From NCBI GenBank assembly GCA_946186125.1, contig CAMHLZ010000003.1:1-64000 (forward strand): a stretch of 64,000 nucleotides of DNA, in the 5' to 3' direction. Below, one piece after another: positions 1 to 6,755 of this stretch. Under the pieces are notes generated by a model. The model did not search any database. It saw only the letters and a program-made list of their open reading frames with translations, and was not told the origin of the DNA. Source of the stretch: an uncultured Lachnospira sp. (GTDB lineage Bacteria; Bacillota; Clostridia; Lachnospirales; Lachnospiraceae). Numbering within the stretch: the stretch's first letter is position 1; the number at the start of each line of letters is the position of its first letter. Made by a program: the position numbers and the translations under genes.

Positions 1-614
1 TAAAAAAACATAATTTTAACAGTCAAAAGTGTTACAAAAATGCTTGACCACAACAGGTTTCACCTGACGAAAGAATAAAAGGAATTGATTCTTTCCAGTC
101 AAGCTGGGCTTGTTTTCCGGGTGGTGTCTCATAACGCAATGTTATTTCATTTGATTTCGTTTTGTTGCCTTTTCTGAAATATGATTCAAACTCTTCATAT
201 CTTTTTAAATAATGTGCAAAGTTACAATACACACCTTTGTATCCGTGGTTATCTACGAGATATTGCCATAAAACTTTTCTGTAATAAAAAATCTGTTGGT
301 TTCTATCTGAAAGTAGTTCTGAAATAATGTCATAAAACGGTTTTATGCAATCGTCACGATTTCTTGTTTCCGGCTTTTTATATCCATTTATATATTTGTC
401 TACTGTACGCCTGTCCACCTCCAATTCTCTTGCAATTTGACTTTTATTAATTTTCAATGTCCCATCCTCCAAAAATGGTTGTAGTTTGTATAGATCCTCC
501 ACACTGTTAATTATAATGTCTGTTATGATTTTGTTTTTTAATATCATTATGAGCTCCTCCTATAGCTCATTAATCATAACTTATTGTACATTTTTATTCC
601 ATACTTTCTGTACA
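1..614 (-). mobile_element. IS21-family element, right-hand part only (continues past the left edge)
   Basis: On the minus strand the end at about 614 begins TGTACAG and carries two copies of an AATGTACA-type motif about 25 bp apart, as IS21-family termini do. The transposase start follows at 547 after a good ribosome site. Only the terminus and the 5' part of istA are in the window, so the element may be cut by the window edge, by decay, or both. Its terminal motif (TGTACA) differs from that of the second IS21-like element at 5230-6615 (TGTAAATG), so these are two different insertion sequences. Confidence 0.6.
32..547 (-). pseudogene. IstA-type transposase, N-terminal fragment
   Basis: The 171-residue product has a helix-turn-helix near residues 35-55 (INKSQIARELEVDRRTVDKY) and reaches the start of the integrase core at about 145-152 (PGKQAQLDW), which holds the first Asp of the DDE triad. 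Full IstA proteins are roughly 400-520 residues, so about two thirds is missing. Just after that core start the frame runs into a short unrelated tail and stops. A neighbouring frame keeps a few IstA-like residues (VVV), which suggests a frameshift. The start at 547 follows GGAGGAG at good spacing. It cannot be active as read; the remainder would lie left of the window. Confidence 0.7.
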
Positions 615-691
615 TTATTAATTATAACTCTATAATAGCATCAATATCAAGCATCACCACCCCACTACGATCAGCCACTATACCCATCCCC

Positions 692-892
692 CTATTCAAC
701 GACCCTGAAAGTTTCCAAATACGTTTCAAATATCTCTACATTAACCAACACCATCTTATTAAGCTTATATACAGCACCTGCATCCTTAGCCACCTTCTCA
801 AATTTAGACTGAGACATAGAGTACATCTTAGCTCCCTCTTTATACCTTACAAATTTCTTTTGATCCACCTTGTTTTTATATGCTTTGTTCAT
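692..892 (-). CDS. Small excisionase-like protein (DUF6462-like)
   Basis: This encodes a 66-residue basic protein starting MNKAYKNKVDQKK and ending FETYLETFRVVE. It resembles the small DUF6462-type proteins found beside integrases in Lachnospiraceae mobile elements; that match is from memory and was not searched. Residues 20-60 could form a winged-helix DNA-binding fold (YKEGAKMYSMSQSKFEKVAKD), as in Xis proteins. The start is the ATG at 892, placed after AAGGAGAAATGTGAT. The frame is open further upstream but that part does not look coding. No integrase is next to it here. Confidence 0.6.
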   Translation of the reverse strand: MNKAYKNKVDQKKFVRYKEGAKMYSMSQSKFEKVAKDAGAVYKLNKMVLVNVEIFETYLETFRVVE

Positions 893-983
893 ATCACATT
901 TCTCCTTGTATAACTTTATTTTAAGTAAAAGCATACATCGTAATCGCCTATCGAAGCACCCTAAGAACTTGCCAATCTTTTTC

Positions 984-1013
984 AAATCGAGTAGGCTGAC
1001 TCCTACTCGATTT
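984..1013. repeat. Perfect 12-bp inverted repeat
   Basis: AAATCGAGTAGG and CCTACTCGATTT flank a 6-bp loop. No T-run follows on either strand, so it is not a typical terminator. It is the first of three hairpins in the 893-1168 stretch, which has no convincing gene. Confidence 0.75.
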
Positions 1014-1054
1014 CGCACACAAACATTCCGCACTATCGTGCTTCATGTTCTTGC

Positions 1055-1100
1055 GACCGGCAAATGAAACTTTATACAAGTATAGTTTCGCTTGCCGGTC
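1055..1100. repeat. Inverted repeat with GACCGGCAA arms
   Basis: GACCGGCAA and TTGCCGGTC form a perfect 9-bp stem that extends imperfectly inward (ATGAAACT against AGTTTCGC). It sits between two other hairpins in the mobile-element remnant region. Its function is unknown. Confidence 0.65.
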
Positions 1101-1113
1101 TTGTGCTACAAAA

Positions 1114-1151
1114 AGAGCCACTTCTCCAAGTTCTCTTAGAAAAGTAGCTCT
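1114..1151 (-). terminator. Probable intrinsic terminator
   Basis: The arms AGAGCCACTT and AAGTAGCTCT pair with one mismatch, and on the minus strand the stem is followed by TTTT. It lies just downstream of the decayed excisionase and resolvase-like remnants and probably ended their transcript. Confidence 0.5.
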
Positions 1152-1168
1152 AAAATAAGCAATCTATA

Positions 1169-1289
1169 TTATCTTTCCAAATTTACAACAATAATTGCTG
1201 TACTTTTGATTTTGTAAGGCTCACAAGCCCCTATTTTACAGCATTTATTCCTTGACTGACTTCATCGTCGGGAATTTTTTCTCTTCCAT
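1169..1289 (-). pseudogene. Decayed helix-turn-helix excisionase-like gene
   Basis: From ATG 1289, after GAAAGGAATAAAA, the frame reads MEEKKFPTMKSVKE and stops after 14 codons. A neighbouring frame then continues with coding-like sequence (YKIKSTAIIVVNLER) to a stop at 1169. The PTMK-V-E opening and the V(V)NLER ending resemble the small excisionase or helix-turn-helix proteins of Lachnospiraceae elements, with the middle lost. The codons for FPTMK coincide with one copy of the 15-bp direct repeat shared with lysS. The reading is an inference from pattern only. Confidence 0.35.
1260..1274. other. 15-bp direct repeat, distal copy (candidate att site)
   Basis: CTTCATCGTCGGGAA is identical to 11995-12009 at the 3' end of lysS. 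The two copies bound 10.7 kb of accessory genes, as expected of attL/attR around an island integrated in lysS. No integrase is seen, and flanking bases diverge at once. Confidence 0.5.
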
Positions 1290-1328
1290 TTTTATTCCTT
1301 TCATATCCCCATTTTTTCAGAATATCCG

Positions 1329-1729
1329 TCAGCATCTGAACTCCTCTGCATGAGAAACTGTTATAGGCACTGGACCAACTTCAAGAGAATACAGCCATAT
1401 TCCCATATCATTGATAGTTCTCACGAATTCCTCAAGATCCAGGATGTCGTCTGTGATATCGTTGAGGCTTTTACTACAACAACCTTAAAATCAGCATCTT
1501 TCAAAACATCAAAGAGCCAACCAATTTCCTTTCTGTCATAATCACCTTCACTGGATGTATCTGCATACACCGTATCTATCATGACTCCGTTAGGAATTGT
1601 CTTTGCATTCATTTCCATAACCATCTGAGCTACATTTAATGGTGCTCTACGGGACTTCACAAAAGCAATGCCCTTTAGAAGTTCCTGATTCTCGTTGTTT
1701 CCTACTACATTAAAATTTGCTTTGTTCAT
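1329..1729 (-). pseudogene. Resolvase-like N-terminal-domain protein, frameshifted
   Basis: From ATG 1729, after AAGGAGAACAACATT, the frame gives MNKANFNVVGNNENQ through YADTSSEGDYDRKE and FKVVVVKA. It then leaves the reading frame and stops about 15 codons later. Shifting by one base at the run of four A on the minus strand (1469-1472) restores a smooth ending, SLNDITDDILDLEEFVRTIN to EEFRC, with a stop at 1329. The restored product is about 133 residues and resembles the small serine-recombinase-like proteins of Lachnospiraceae elements. Loss of one A from an A5 run explains it. Programmed slippage at A-AAA-G is possible but less likely. Confidence 0.55.
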
Positions 1730-1850
1730 AATGTTGTTCTCCTTTACATTGTCTGTATTGGAGAGTTTTGGCGCCGCACTCTCGTGGTGTGCTGTTCTCA
1801 AGCACATGTTTATTGTAGCCTGTGCACCACCAAATGCCGACCGTGTGCAG

Positions 1851-1877
1851 ACGACAATTGTGTCGTGTCTACACGAC
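1851..1877. repeat. Two overlapping short palindromes
   Basis: ACGACA-ATTG-TGTCGT (1851-1866) overlaps GTCGTGT-CT-ACACGAC (1862-1877). They lie about 120 bp upstream of the resolvase-like gene in a 219-bp gap and could be a recombinase or operator site. No protein partner is proven. Confidence 0.45.
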
Positions 1878-1895
1878 ATTTATTTGGAATAAAAA

Positions 1896-1935
1896 AAGAA
1901 CAGTAACAGACCTTTTATAATCTATTACTGTTCTT
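1896..1935 (-). terminator. Terminator after the ATPase-TOPRIM pair
   Basis: An 11-bp perfect stem (AAGAACAGTAA with TTACTGTTCTT) is followed on the minus strand by seven T. It lies 14 bp beyond the TOPRIM stop codon. Confidence 0.85.
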
Positions 1936-1948
1936 ATGTTTTATAGAG

Positions 1949-2659
1949 TTACAATAATCCATCCGGATTAGGATGTGTTTTAAAGTAGATATGTAAATTA
2001 GTATGCCTCTCCAAAGAATGTAAACCTTCTTTGATATACCTCCATGATGCGCCCATATTATCAGGTACTTCATTTACAACATCTGACTCCAAGAATGCTG
2101 GAAATAGATATTCTTTTCCTATAAATTTCTCATAAAATTCATCCGCATATTCTTGCTTTAAATCTTTGTCTAAATTAATCTCATTGTACAAGGCATGATC
2201 CAGATTGCAAGACATAAAATACATTTCATATGGAAATGATTTTATCATCGTCTGATTCAATAAATATTCCAGTATATCTCTCTTACCTTTATTTCTTTCT
2301 ATTGCACGCTGTGGGTAAGTACAGCTAATATTGGTAGTTGAATATTCAAATGCATATGTTGGTCCATTTACGATAGCGGAATCTGGAATATATGCTCCAT
2401 CCATATCAAATATTTGAACAATTTGTATAACGTCCGAATTTTTTAATTTCTTATCTTTAATTACTTCTTGAACAGTTTCATATATTCTATTCTCAACATT
2501 AGCTATAGTTACCGTTGGATCACTTGTTATATCTCCATTTGTAAATCCAAAGTCAATTTCCTTATTCTTTCTGTATATTTTTTTGAAAATATTTTCCAAA
2601 GCCGCCTTATCCGACGAACCTTCAACAATAAAGATAATCGTTTTTTTCTCTTTTGCCAT
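1949..2659 (-). CDS. TOPRIM-domain protein, partner of an AAA ATPase
   Basis: The 236-residue protein has the TOPRIM signature: the nucleophile/metal-site Glu in IFIVEGSSDK (Glu13) and a DxD motif in QIFDMDG (Asp85, Asp87). TOPRIM folds cut or bind nucleic acid with divalent metal in OLD nucleases, PARIS AriB and related phage-defence effectors. It starts 2 bp after the stop of the ATPase gene, so the two are almost certainly translated together, and a terminator follows at once. The inferred role is the effector of a two-gene abortive-infection system; it could instead be an RloA/AbiL-type partner. I cannot assign a specific family without a profile search. Confidence 0.65.
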   Translation of the reverse strand: MAKEKKTIIFIVEGSSDKAALENIFKKIYRKNKEIDFGFTNGDITSDPTVTIANVENRIYETVQEVIKDKKLKNSDVIQIVQIFDMDGAYIPDSAIVNGPTYAFEYSTTNISCTYPQRAIERNKGKRDILEYLLNQTMIKSFPYEMYFMSCNLDHALYNEINLDKDLKQEYADEFYEKFIGKEYLFPAFLESDVVNEVPDNMGASWRYIKEGLHSLERHTNLHIYFKTHPNPDGLL

Positions 2660-2661
2660 AG

Positions 2662-4143
2662 TTACCCCCTATTCTCAGACTCTTGAAGTCTCTTCTCAAA
2701 ATCAGGGGAAAATGTCAATTTACCTTGTTCTGTTCCAACTTTTCCAGCTTTTCGGAATGCATATCCCATCGCAAGCAGATCATCCTCATCGTACAGCTCT
2801 TCGTTTTGTCCTCCCACTGTAATTGCGCGGATATAAAAATCTCTCTTATTATGATTCTTTTCAATCCCCTTCAATCTGATATAGCGATTTTGCGGATTGA
2901 CAGTTGAACATACAATATTTTTTGCATCTAACTTTTCCAGTATACGCAGATTATGTGATGTAAATATCAGCTGACCTTTCATCTCGCTATGCATCATCCC
3001 TAGCAATTCTCCAAGCAAATATTCAAATATTCCAGAATCCAGTTCATCAACAACCAGACAAACACCCTCATTATTGTATACAGATATAAGGTAATTCAAA
3101 ATAGATATGATACGTTTAATTCCTTCAGATTCATATCGCAACAAAAATTCTTTTCCGTCTCTAACAGAGTATACCTCTACCTGAATTGCCTTTGTTCCAT
3201 CAGGACGTTCTAATTCCATTTTCTCTTTCAATCGAATCTGTAAATTAGGTATTACTGATTTAATTGCCATATTAATTGCATCAACAACTATCTTCACCTG
3301 TACATAATCTTCTTGCGGTATTTCTGTTACACCCGAAATGGCAAGTGGCATAATCGCCTGCATAATCTCTGTTTCGGTCTCCTTGTGCACATTGATTGGG
3401 ATAATCAGATTATTATTGATAGTTCCTAACTGGTTAACTTTAATCACATTAAAGTCAACATAAGCAAACTGTAATATGCCTAAAATAACATTTCTAAAAT
3501 CTCTAACTTCCATACTGTCTTCTAGTTTTTCAATATTGGCCTTTACAAGTTGATTAAAAAAAACAGAAATATTCTTCTGGGCACAAATGAGCGCTAAATT
3601 CTGCATATTTGTCAAAAAAGGAATAGCACTTAAACTTGATAAATGATTAGATGTTACACTGATATTGTGTGTTTCTAAAACATCCGTATTTCCATAATAA
3701 GGATTACAAAAAGAAATATCTCGTTCCGATTTCCAAGACGCCCCTCGCTTCCAATACCGTAATTCCTCCATATAAATTTGAATTGCCTTTTCTTTCTCAT
3801 CTACCCGTAAAGAAGCTTGATAAACCACCTTATATTTTTCTTCTCCAATCCAAACAAAGAATTCCGTACGGATACAGCTAGTACCGTCTTTTGACAAAAT
3901 GCCTTCATACATCTCGTAATTTATAGAACTTCCTGTAAGTATTTGTCTTAACATATCTAATGATTCTACTAATGCTGTTTTCCCGGAACCATTCTGTCCG
4001 TAAATGCCTACAATGTCTGTTTTATCACACATCGCTTTTTTATTGATGCTTCCATAATTCATATACATAACATCTCCGTACGCAACGTTTTTTATATTGC
4101 GTATTTCAGAGCGCATAATTCTTACTTTATATTTATTTTCCAT
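2662..4143 (-). CDS. AAA/SMC-like ATPase, sensor of a putative two-gene defence system
   Basis: The 493-residue protein has the layout of AAA_15/AAA_21 ATPases: Walker A GQNGSGKT (49-56), an ABC-like signature ESEG (338-341), Walker B VCLVVDELD (361-369) and a switch histidine SHN (396-398). Such ATPases pair with TOPRIM nucleases in OLD-like, PARIS and AbiL/RloA-type systems. The TOPRIM gene follows 2 bp downstream. The ATG at 4143 follows TTAGGAGAATAACC, and a promoter lies at 4186-4214. It is not Gabija, because the TOPRIM is a separate gene and no UvrD helicase is present. A defence role is inferred from architecture and island context. Confidence 0.75.
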   Translation of the reverse strand: MENKYKVRIMRSEIRNIKNVAYGDVMYMNYGSINKKAMCDKTDIVGIYGQNGSGKTALVESLDMLRQILTGSSINYEMYEGILSKDGTSCIRTEFFVWIGEEKYKVVYQASLRVDEKEKAIQIYMEELRYWKRGASWKSERDISFCNPYYGNTDVLETHNISVTSNHLSSLSAIPFLTNMQNLALICAQKNISVFFNQLVKANIEKLEDSMEVRDFRNVILGILQFAYVDFNVIKVNQLGTINNNLIIPINVHKETETEIMQAIMPLAISGVTEIPQEDYVQVKIVVDAINMAIKSVIPNLQIRLKEKMELERPDGTKAIQVEVYSVRDGKEFLLRYESEGIKRIISILNYLISVYNNEGVCLVVDELDSGIFEYLLGELLGMMHSEMKGQLIFTSHNLRILEKLDAKNIVCSTVNPQNRYIRLKGIEKNHNKRDFYIRAITVGGQNEELYDEDDLLAMGYAFRKAGKVGTEQGKLTFSPDFEKRLQESENRG

Positions 4144-4185
4144 GGTTATTCTCCTAACACATAAGCACTTTTTACTTGCTCTTCT

Positions 4186-4214
4186 ATTTTATACTAATTC
4201 CGACATTTTGTCCA
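4186..4214 (-). promoter_or_regulatory. Sigma-A promoter for the ATPase-TOPRIM operon
   Basis: TGGACA, 17 bp, TAAAAT, reading toward the ATPase start 43 bp downstream. Confidence 0.6.
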
Positions 4215-4365
4215 TACTGATTATCGTTTTTGTTCCTTTTCAAATATTAGTATATGTACAATCATACAAAATATTCATTTTTTACGGAACGCCACGGAAT
4301 AAATCGTTCGTCAAACGTTCAACTTCTGTTGACCGGTAGTCAACTCAAAAAAGTAAAAAAGAAAA

Positions 4366-4394
4366 GACGTATGAAACCAAATGTCTCATACGCC
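4366..4394 (-). terminator. Terminator of the toxin-antitoxin operon
   Basis: A 9-bp stem (GGCGTATGA with TCATACGTC, one wobble pair) is followed on the minus strand by TTTTCTTTTTT. It lies 16 bp past the toxin stop. A separate small hairpin, GTTGAC-CGGTA-GTCAAC, sits at 4328-4344. Confidence 0.8.
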
Positions 4395-4409
4395 TCATAG
4401 GATTTATGA

Positions 4410-4739
4410 TTATAACTTTGTAAATTCATCAAGCTGCTTATCTACATCTCTTCCGGAATACATAACCCGAATCACTGTAACCAATTTCTTTGTCTTATCG
4501 GGGATATAGAAAATAACATAATTATCAACAGGCACAACTCGTGTATTTCGACTCTTCCAGGGCTCTCTTTCATATTGCCGGAACTTCTCCGGATACTCTC
4601 CCAAGGAAAGGATTTTTTCTTCGATCCGGTCAAGCTGTCCGGCTGCATTCTCAGGCGAAAGAAGATCAAATGCTATATACTCAAAGATACCGCGAAGATC
4701 GTTCTCAGCCTGCTCCGTAAAGGTAACATCATATTTCAT
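4410..4739 (-). CDS. RelE/ParE-superfamily toxin
   Basis: The 109-residue protein has the type II toxin fold pattern: an N-terminal beta strand (YDVTFTEQAENDL), two helices, then a beta core ending VTVIRVMYSGRD, as in ParE/RelE plasmid-stabilisation toxins. RelE members cut mRNA at the ribosome and ParE members poison gyrase; the sequence alone does not decide which. It overlaps the antitoxin stop by 4 bp (ATGA), so production is coupled to the antitoxin. It is probably an addiction module holding the island. Confidence 0.85.
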   Translation of the reverse strand: MKYDVTFTEQAENDLRGIFEYIAFDLLSPENAAGQLDRIEEKILSLGEYPEKFRQYEREPWKSRNTRVVPVDNYVIFYIPDKTKKLVTVIRVMYSGRDVDKQLDEFTKL

Positions 4740-5044
4740 ACATTATAATCCCTTCGGATATCCGCAAAAACCTGAGCTGCAGATTTGGTACGCCCTGCCT
4801 GCATATCCGCATATCCTTTCTCAAGTTCCATGTCCAAAGTCTCTGCGTTCATTCTCGAAATATCAACAGGTCTCGCAGTTGGAATCTTTACCTCAAACGG
4901 AAGCCCCCTATTTAGAATGATCTGCTTATAAAACATATTGATAGCATTAGATGCCGGGATCCCCAAAGTAGCCAGAATTTCCTCAGCCTGTTCTTTAACA
5001 TCCGGCTCTATTCTTACATAAAGATTTGCTGATTTAGCTGCCAT
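4736..5044 (-). CDS. RelB/DinJ-family antitoxin
   Basis: This is a 102-residue protein. Its N-terminal ribbon-helix-helix segment (ANLYVRIEPDVKEQAEEIL, then GIPASNAINMFYKQII) is characteristic of RelB/DinJ antitoxins, which bind their own operator and wrap the toxin with the C-terminal tail. The chosen start is ATG 5044, preceded by GAAAGGGG about 10 bp upstream. An in-frame start 13 codons earlier would lie inside the promoter. The gene is first in the operon and overlaps the toxin by 4 bp. Autorepression at the promoter is expected from the family. Confidence 0.85.
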   Translation of the reverse strand: MAAKSANLYVRIEPDVKEQAEEILATLGIPASNAINMFYKQIILNRGLPFEVKIPTARPVDISRMNAETLDMELEKGYADMQAGRTKSAAQVFADIRRDYNV

Positions 5045-5071
5045 ATCATCACGCCCCTTTCTTTTACCCAT

Positions 5072-5100
5072 ATTATAAGTCAATGTACGGACAAAAGCAA
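5072..5100 (-). promoter_or_regulatory. Promoter of the toxin-antitoxin operon
   Basis: TTGCTT, 17 bp, TATAAT. The -10 box is about 30 bp upstream of the antitoxin start and would be covered by antitoxin autorepression. Confidence 0.65.
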
Positions 5101-5108
5101 TACATTTT

Positions 5109-5229
5109 TCAAATCAGTGCCCTGATCTGCTTCAAAAGAATCTCTCTTACAGACTGATCCTTCACATCTCGCAACAAACCAAGCGCTTCGTCCGCAAATC
5201 CATCATTATTATCTGCAAAACCCAGCAGA
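5109..5229 (-). pseudogene. 3' remnant of an unrecognised gene cut by the IS21-like element
   Basis: About 40 codons of well-formed sequence on the minus strand, with FADNNDGFADEALGLLRD and then REILLKQIRALI before a TGA, run up to the inverted repeat of the insertion sequence at 5230. Composition is less AT-rich than the IS. No matching 5' half is visible beyond 6615, so the insertion came with a deletion or the rest was lost. The family is not recognised. Confidence 0.4.
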
Positions 5230-5289
5230 TGTAAATGATAAAATAAGAATGTAGGATTTATCGCATATAAAAATGTCGATAAGAATGAC

Positions 5290-5745
5290 ATGGCGACAGT
5301 TGTTGCCGAAAATTTAAAAATGATGGACAATCTTCTGCTTTCAAGAAAAGTGATTGTTTCACAAAAGGAAGCCACAAAATCAGAAGAGGCTCTTATTGCA
5401 TACATTAACCAAAGCAAATATGGCATATGGATTATAAAGAACTATGCTCATTTATCAGCAACCGACAGGTTAGTATTTATCAAAGCCATGAATGAAGTAC
5501 TGCCGTACGTAGAAGACAGCGAAAGTTTTATATCTCATATCAAATCTTCAATGAAAGAAAACCTTTGCAAAAATCTCGCGCTTGACTGTTGGATTAAAGA
5601 CTTTATGTGTACGGAAAAATCATTACATATACTTACAAATGAAGGATTTGAGTATTTTAAGAAAAAATATTCTGGCGAAATATCAGAATTGCTTAATAAA
5701 AGCATTTTAAATGAATATGAATACAAGGAGGCTGCAGTTAAATAA
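5290..5745 (+). CDS. Unknown 151-residue protein in the istA position of an IS21-like element
   Basis: The protein is unrecognised. It is mostly helical, charged and soluble, starts MATVVAENLKMMDN and ends NEYEYKEAAVK. No DDE integrase core, helix-turn-helix or membrane segment is visible. The frame is open back to 5242, through the terminal repeat, so translation could start earlier; ATG 5290 has no strong ribosome site. The stop is 38 bp before istB. It could be a remnant of an istA C-terminus, a passenger gene or an accessory factor. Its position suggests co-expression with istB. Confidence 0.5.
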   Translation: MATVVAENLKMMDNLLLSRKVIVSQKEATKSEEALIAYINQSKYGIWIIKNYAHLSATDRLVFIKAMNEVLPYVEDSESFISHIKSSMKENLCKNLALDCWIKDFMCTEKSLHILTNEGFEYFKKKYSGEISELLNKSILNEYEYKEAAVK

Positions 5746-5783
5746 ATACTTAAAAATAAAAAATACTAAACAAAGGAGAATCA

Positions 5784-6539
5784 ATGAATACATACAATAG
5801 TTTAATAAACAATCTTGAAGCGCTTGAATTGAAGAGATTTAAGGAAAATCTTGATACTTACCTTGATATGATTGCAGGTGGCGAGAAGACTGTGCTGGAT
5901 GCAATATTCGAGTTAACAAACAGTGAACTGGACTTTAGAAAGAATCAGCAGGTACAAGGCTGCGTTAAGGTAGCAAACTTTCCTTTTTTGAAAGAGATAA
6001 ATGAATTCGATTTTAGTTTTCAACCATCATTAGATAAAGCAAAAATAATGGATTTGATGACACTGAGATTTATTGAAAACGGAGAAAATATAATATTTTG
6101 TGGAACACCCGGTGTTGGTAAAACAAATCTGGATGTATCTATAGGTATAGAGGCAGCTAAACATAGATATTGTGTATATTTTATAACATTTCAGGATTTA
6201 ATATCACAGTTAAAGAAGGCATCCTCAGAGAATAGATTAGAAGCGAGAATTAAGTGGTTTTGCAGATACAAACTACTGATAATCGACGAGCTGGGATACC
6301 AAAAAATGGACGTTGATTTAGCAAATCTGTTTTTTAATTTAATAGCAAAAAGATATGAAAAACTATCAACGGTTATAACTACAAATAGTCCATTCTCAAA
6401 ATGGTCAGATATATTTCAGGAACCTGTTTTGACTAATGCCCTGCTTGATAGACTTTTGCACCATTGTTCGGTTGTGAACATAAATGGTCCTTCATATAGG
6501 TTGAAGGATCAATTGCAATACATGACTGAGGATGCCTAA
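5784..6539 (+). CDS. istB: IstB-like ATP-binding transposition protein
   Basis: This is a 251-residue AAA+ ATPase of the IstB/DnaC-like family and is full length for the family. It has an N-terminal helical domain (1-60), Walker A GTPGVGKT (107-114), Walker B LLIIDELGY (164-172) and a sensor segment STVITTNSPF. IstB binds target DNA and stimulates the IstA transposase. A clear AAAGGAG ribosome site precedes ATG 5784. A cognate full-length istA is missing from this element. The unrelated IS21 element at the left edge has only a truncated one. Confidence 0.85.
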   Translation: MNTYNSLINNLEALELKRFKENLDTYLDMIAGGEKTVLDAIFELTNSELDFRKNQQVQGCVKVANFPFLKEINEFDFSFQPSLDKAKIMDLMTLRFIENGENIIFCGTPGVGKTNLDVSIGIEAAKHRYCVYFITFQDLISQLKKASSENRLEARIKWFCRYKLLIIDELGYQKMDVDLANLFFNLIAKRYEKLSTVITTNSPFSKWSDIFQEPVLTNALLDRLLHHCSVVNINGPSYRLKDQLQYMTEDA

Positions 6540-6545
6540 AAATAT

Positions 6546-6581
6546 CATATAAGAATGTAGGTTTTCCGACATTCTTATATG
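6546..6581. repeat. 16-bp hairpin at the istB end
   Basis: CATATAAGAATGTAGG and CCGACATTCTTATATG flank TTTT with one mismatch. It contains the AATGTAG/AATGTCG terminal motif of the element as an inverted pair, so it may be both a terminator-like stem and an internal transposase binding pair. No T-run follows. Confidence 0.6.
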
Positions 6582-6712
6582 ATAAAAAAACTACATTTTT
6601 ATATTGACATTTACAATAAAAGCCAATGTCGAGGCACGTGAGAGGCATGAGAGGCATTCGCAGCAGAGGAATACCCATAGACAACAACCGAGAGTTCCAA
6701 AGCCATAAAAAA

Positions 6713-6737
6713 AGAGCCTGACATCAAGCCAAGCTCT
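6713..6737 (-). terminator. Terminator of the HEPN-mod-res operon
   Basis: On the minus strand AGAGC pairs with GCTCT and the stem extends through TTGG/TCAG wobble pairs, followed by seven T. It lies about 20 bp beyond the res stop. Confidence 0.7.
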
Positions 6738-6755
6738 CTCACCTCAATAATCAAA

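Larger units (their letters stand above)
5230..6615 (+). mobile_element. Compact IS21-like element with istB but no recognisable istA
   Basis: The ends are imperfect inverted repeats of about 25 bp: TGTAAATGATAAAATAAG at 5230 and TGTAAATGTCAATATAAA read inward from 6615, both continuing AATGTAG. Further AATGT(C/A)G copies lie just inside both ends, as in IS21-family multiple terminal repeats. The 1386-bp element carries istB but, in the istA position, only a 151-codon ORF of unknown type. Normal members are about 2-2.5 kb. No target duplication is obvious (flanks CCCAGCAGA and ATAAAAG). It may be non-autonomous. Confidence 0.6.

Noticed and set aside
1949-4143. Gabija defence system
   Set aside because: In Gabija the ATPase and TOPRIM are fused and paired with a UvrD helicase; here they are separate and no helicase is adjacent.
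5230-5426. Continuous minus-strand frame from 5426 to 5109 as one gene
   Set aside because: The part right of 5230 lies inside the IS and mirrors the plus-strand ORF; only 5109-5229 looks coding.
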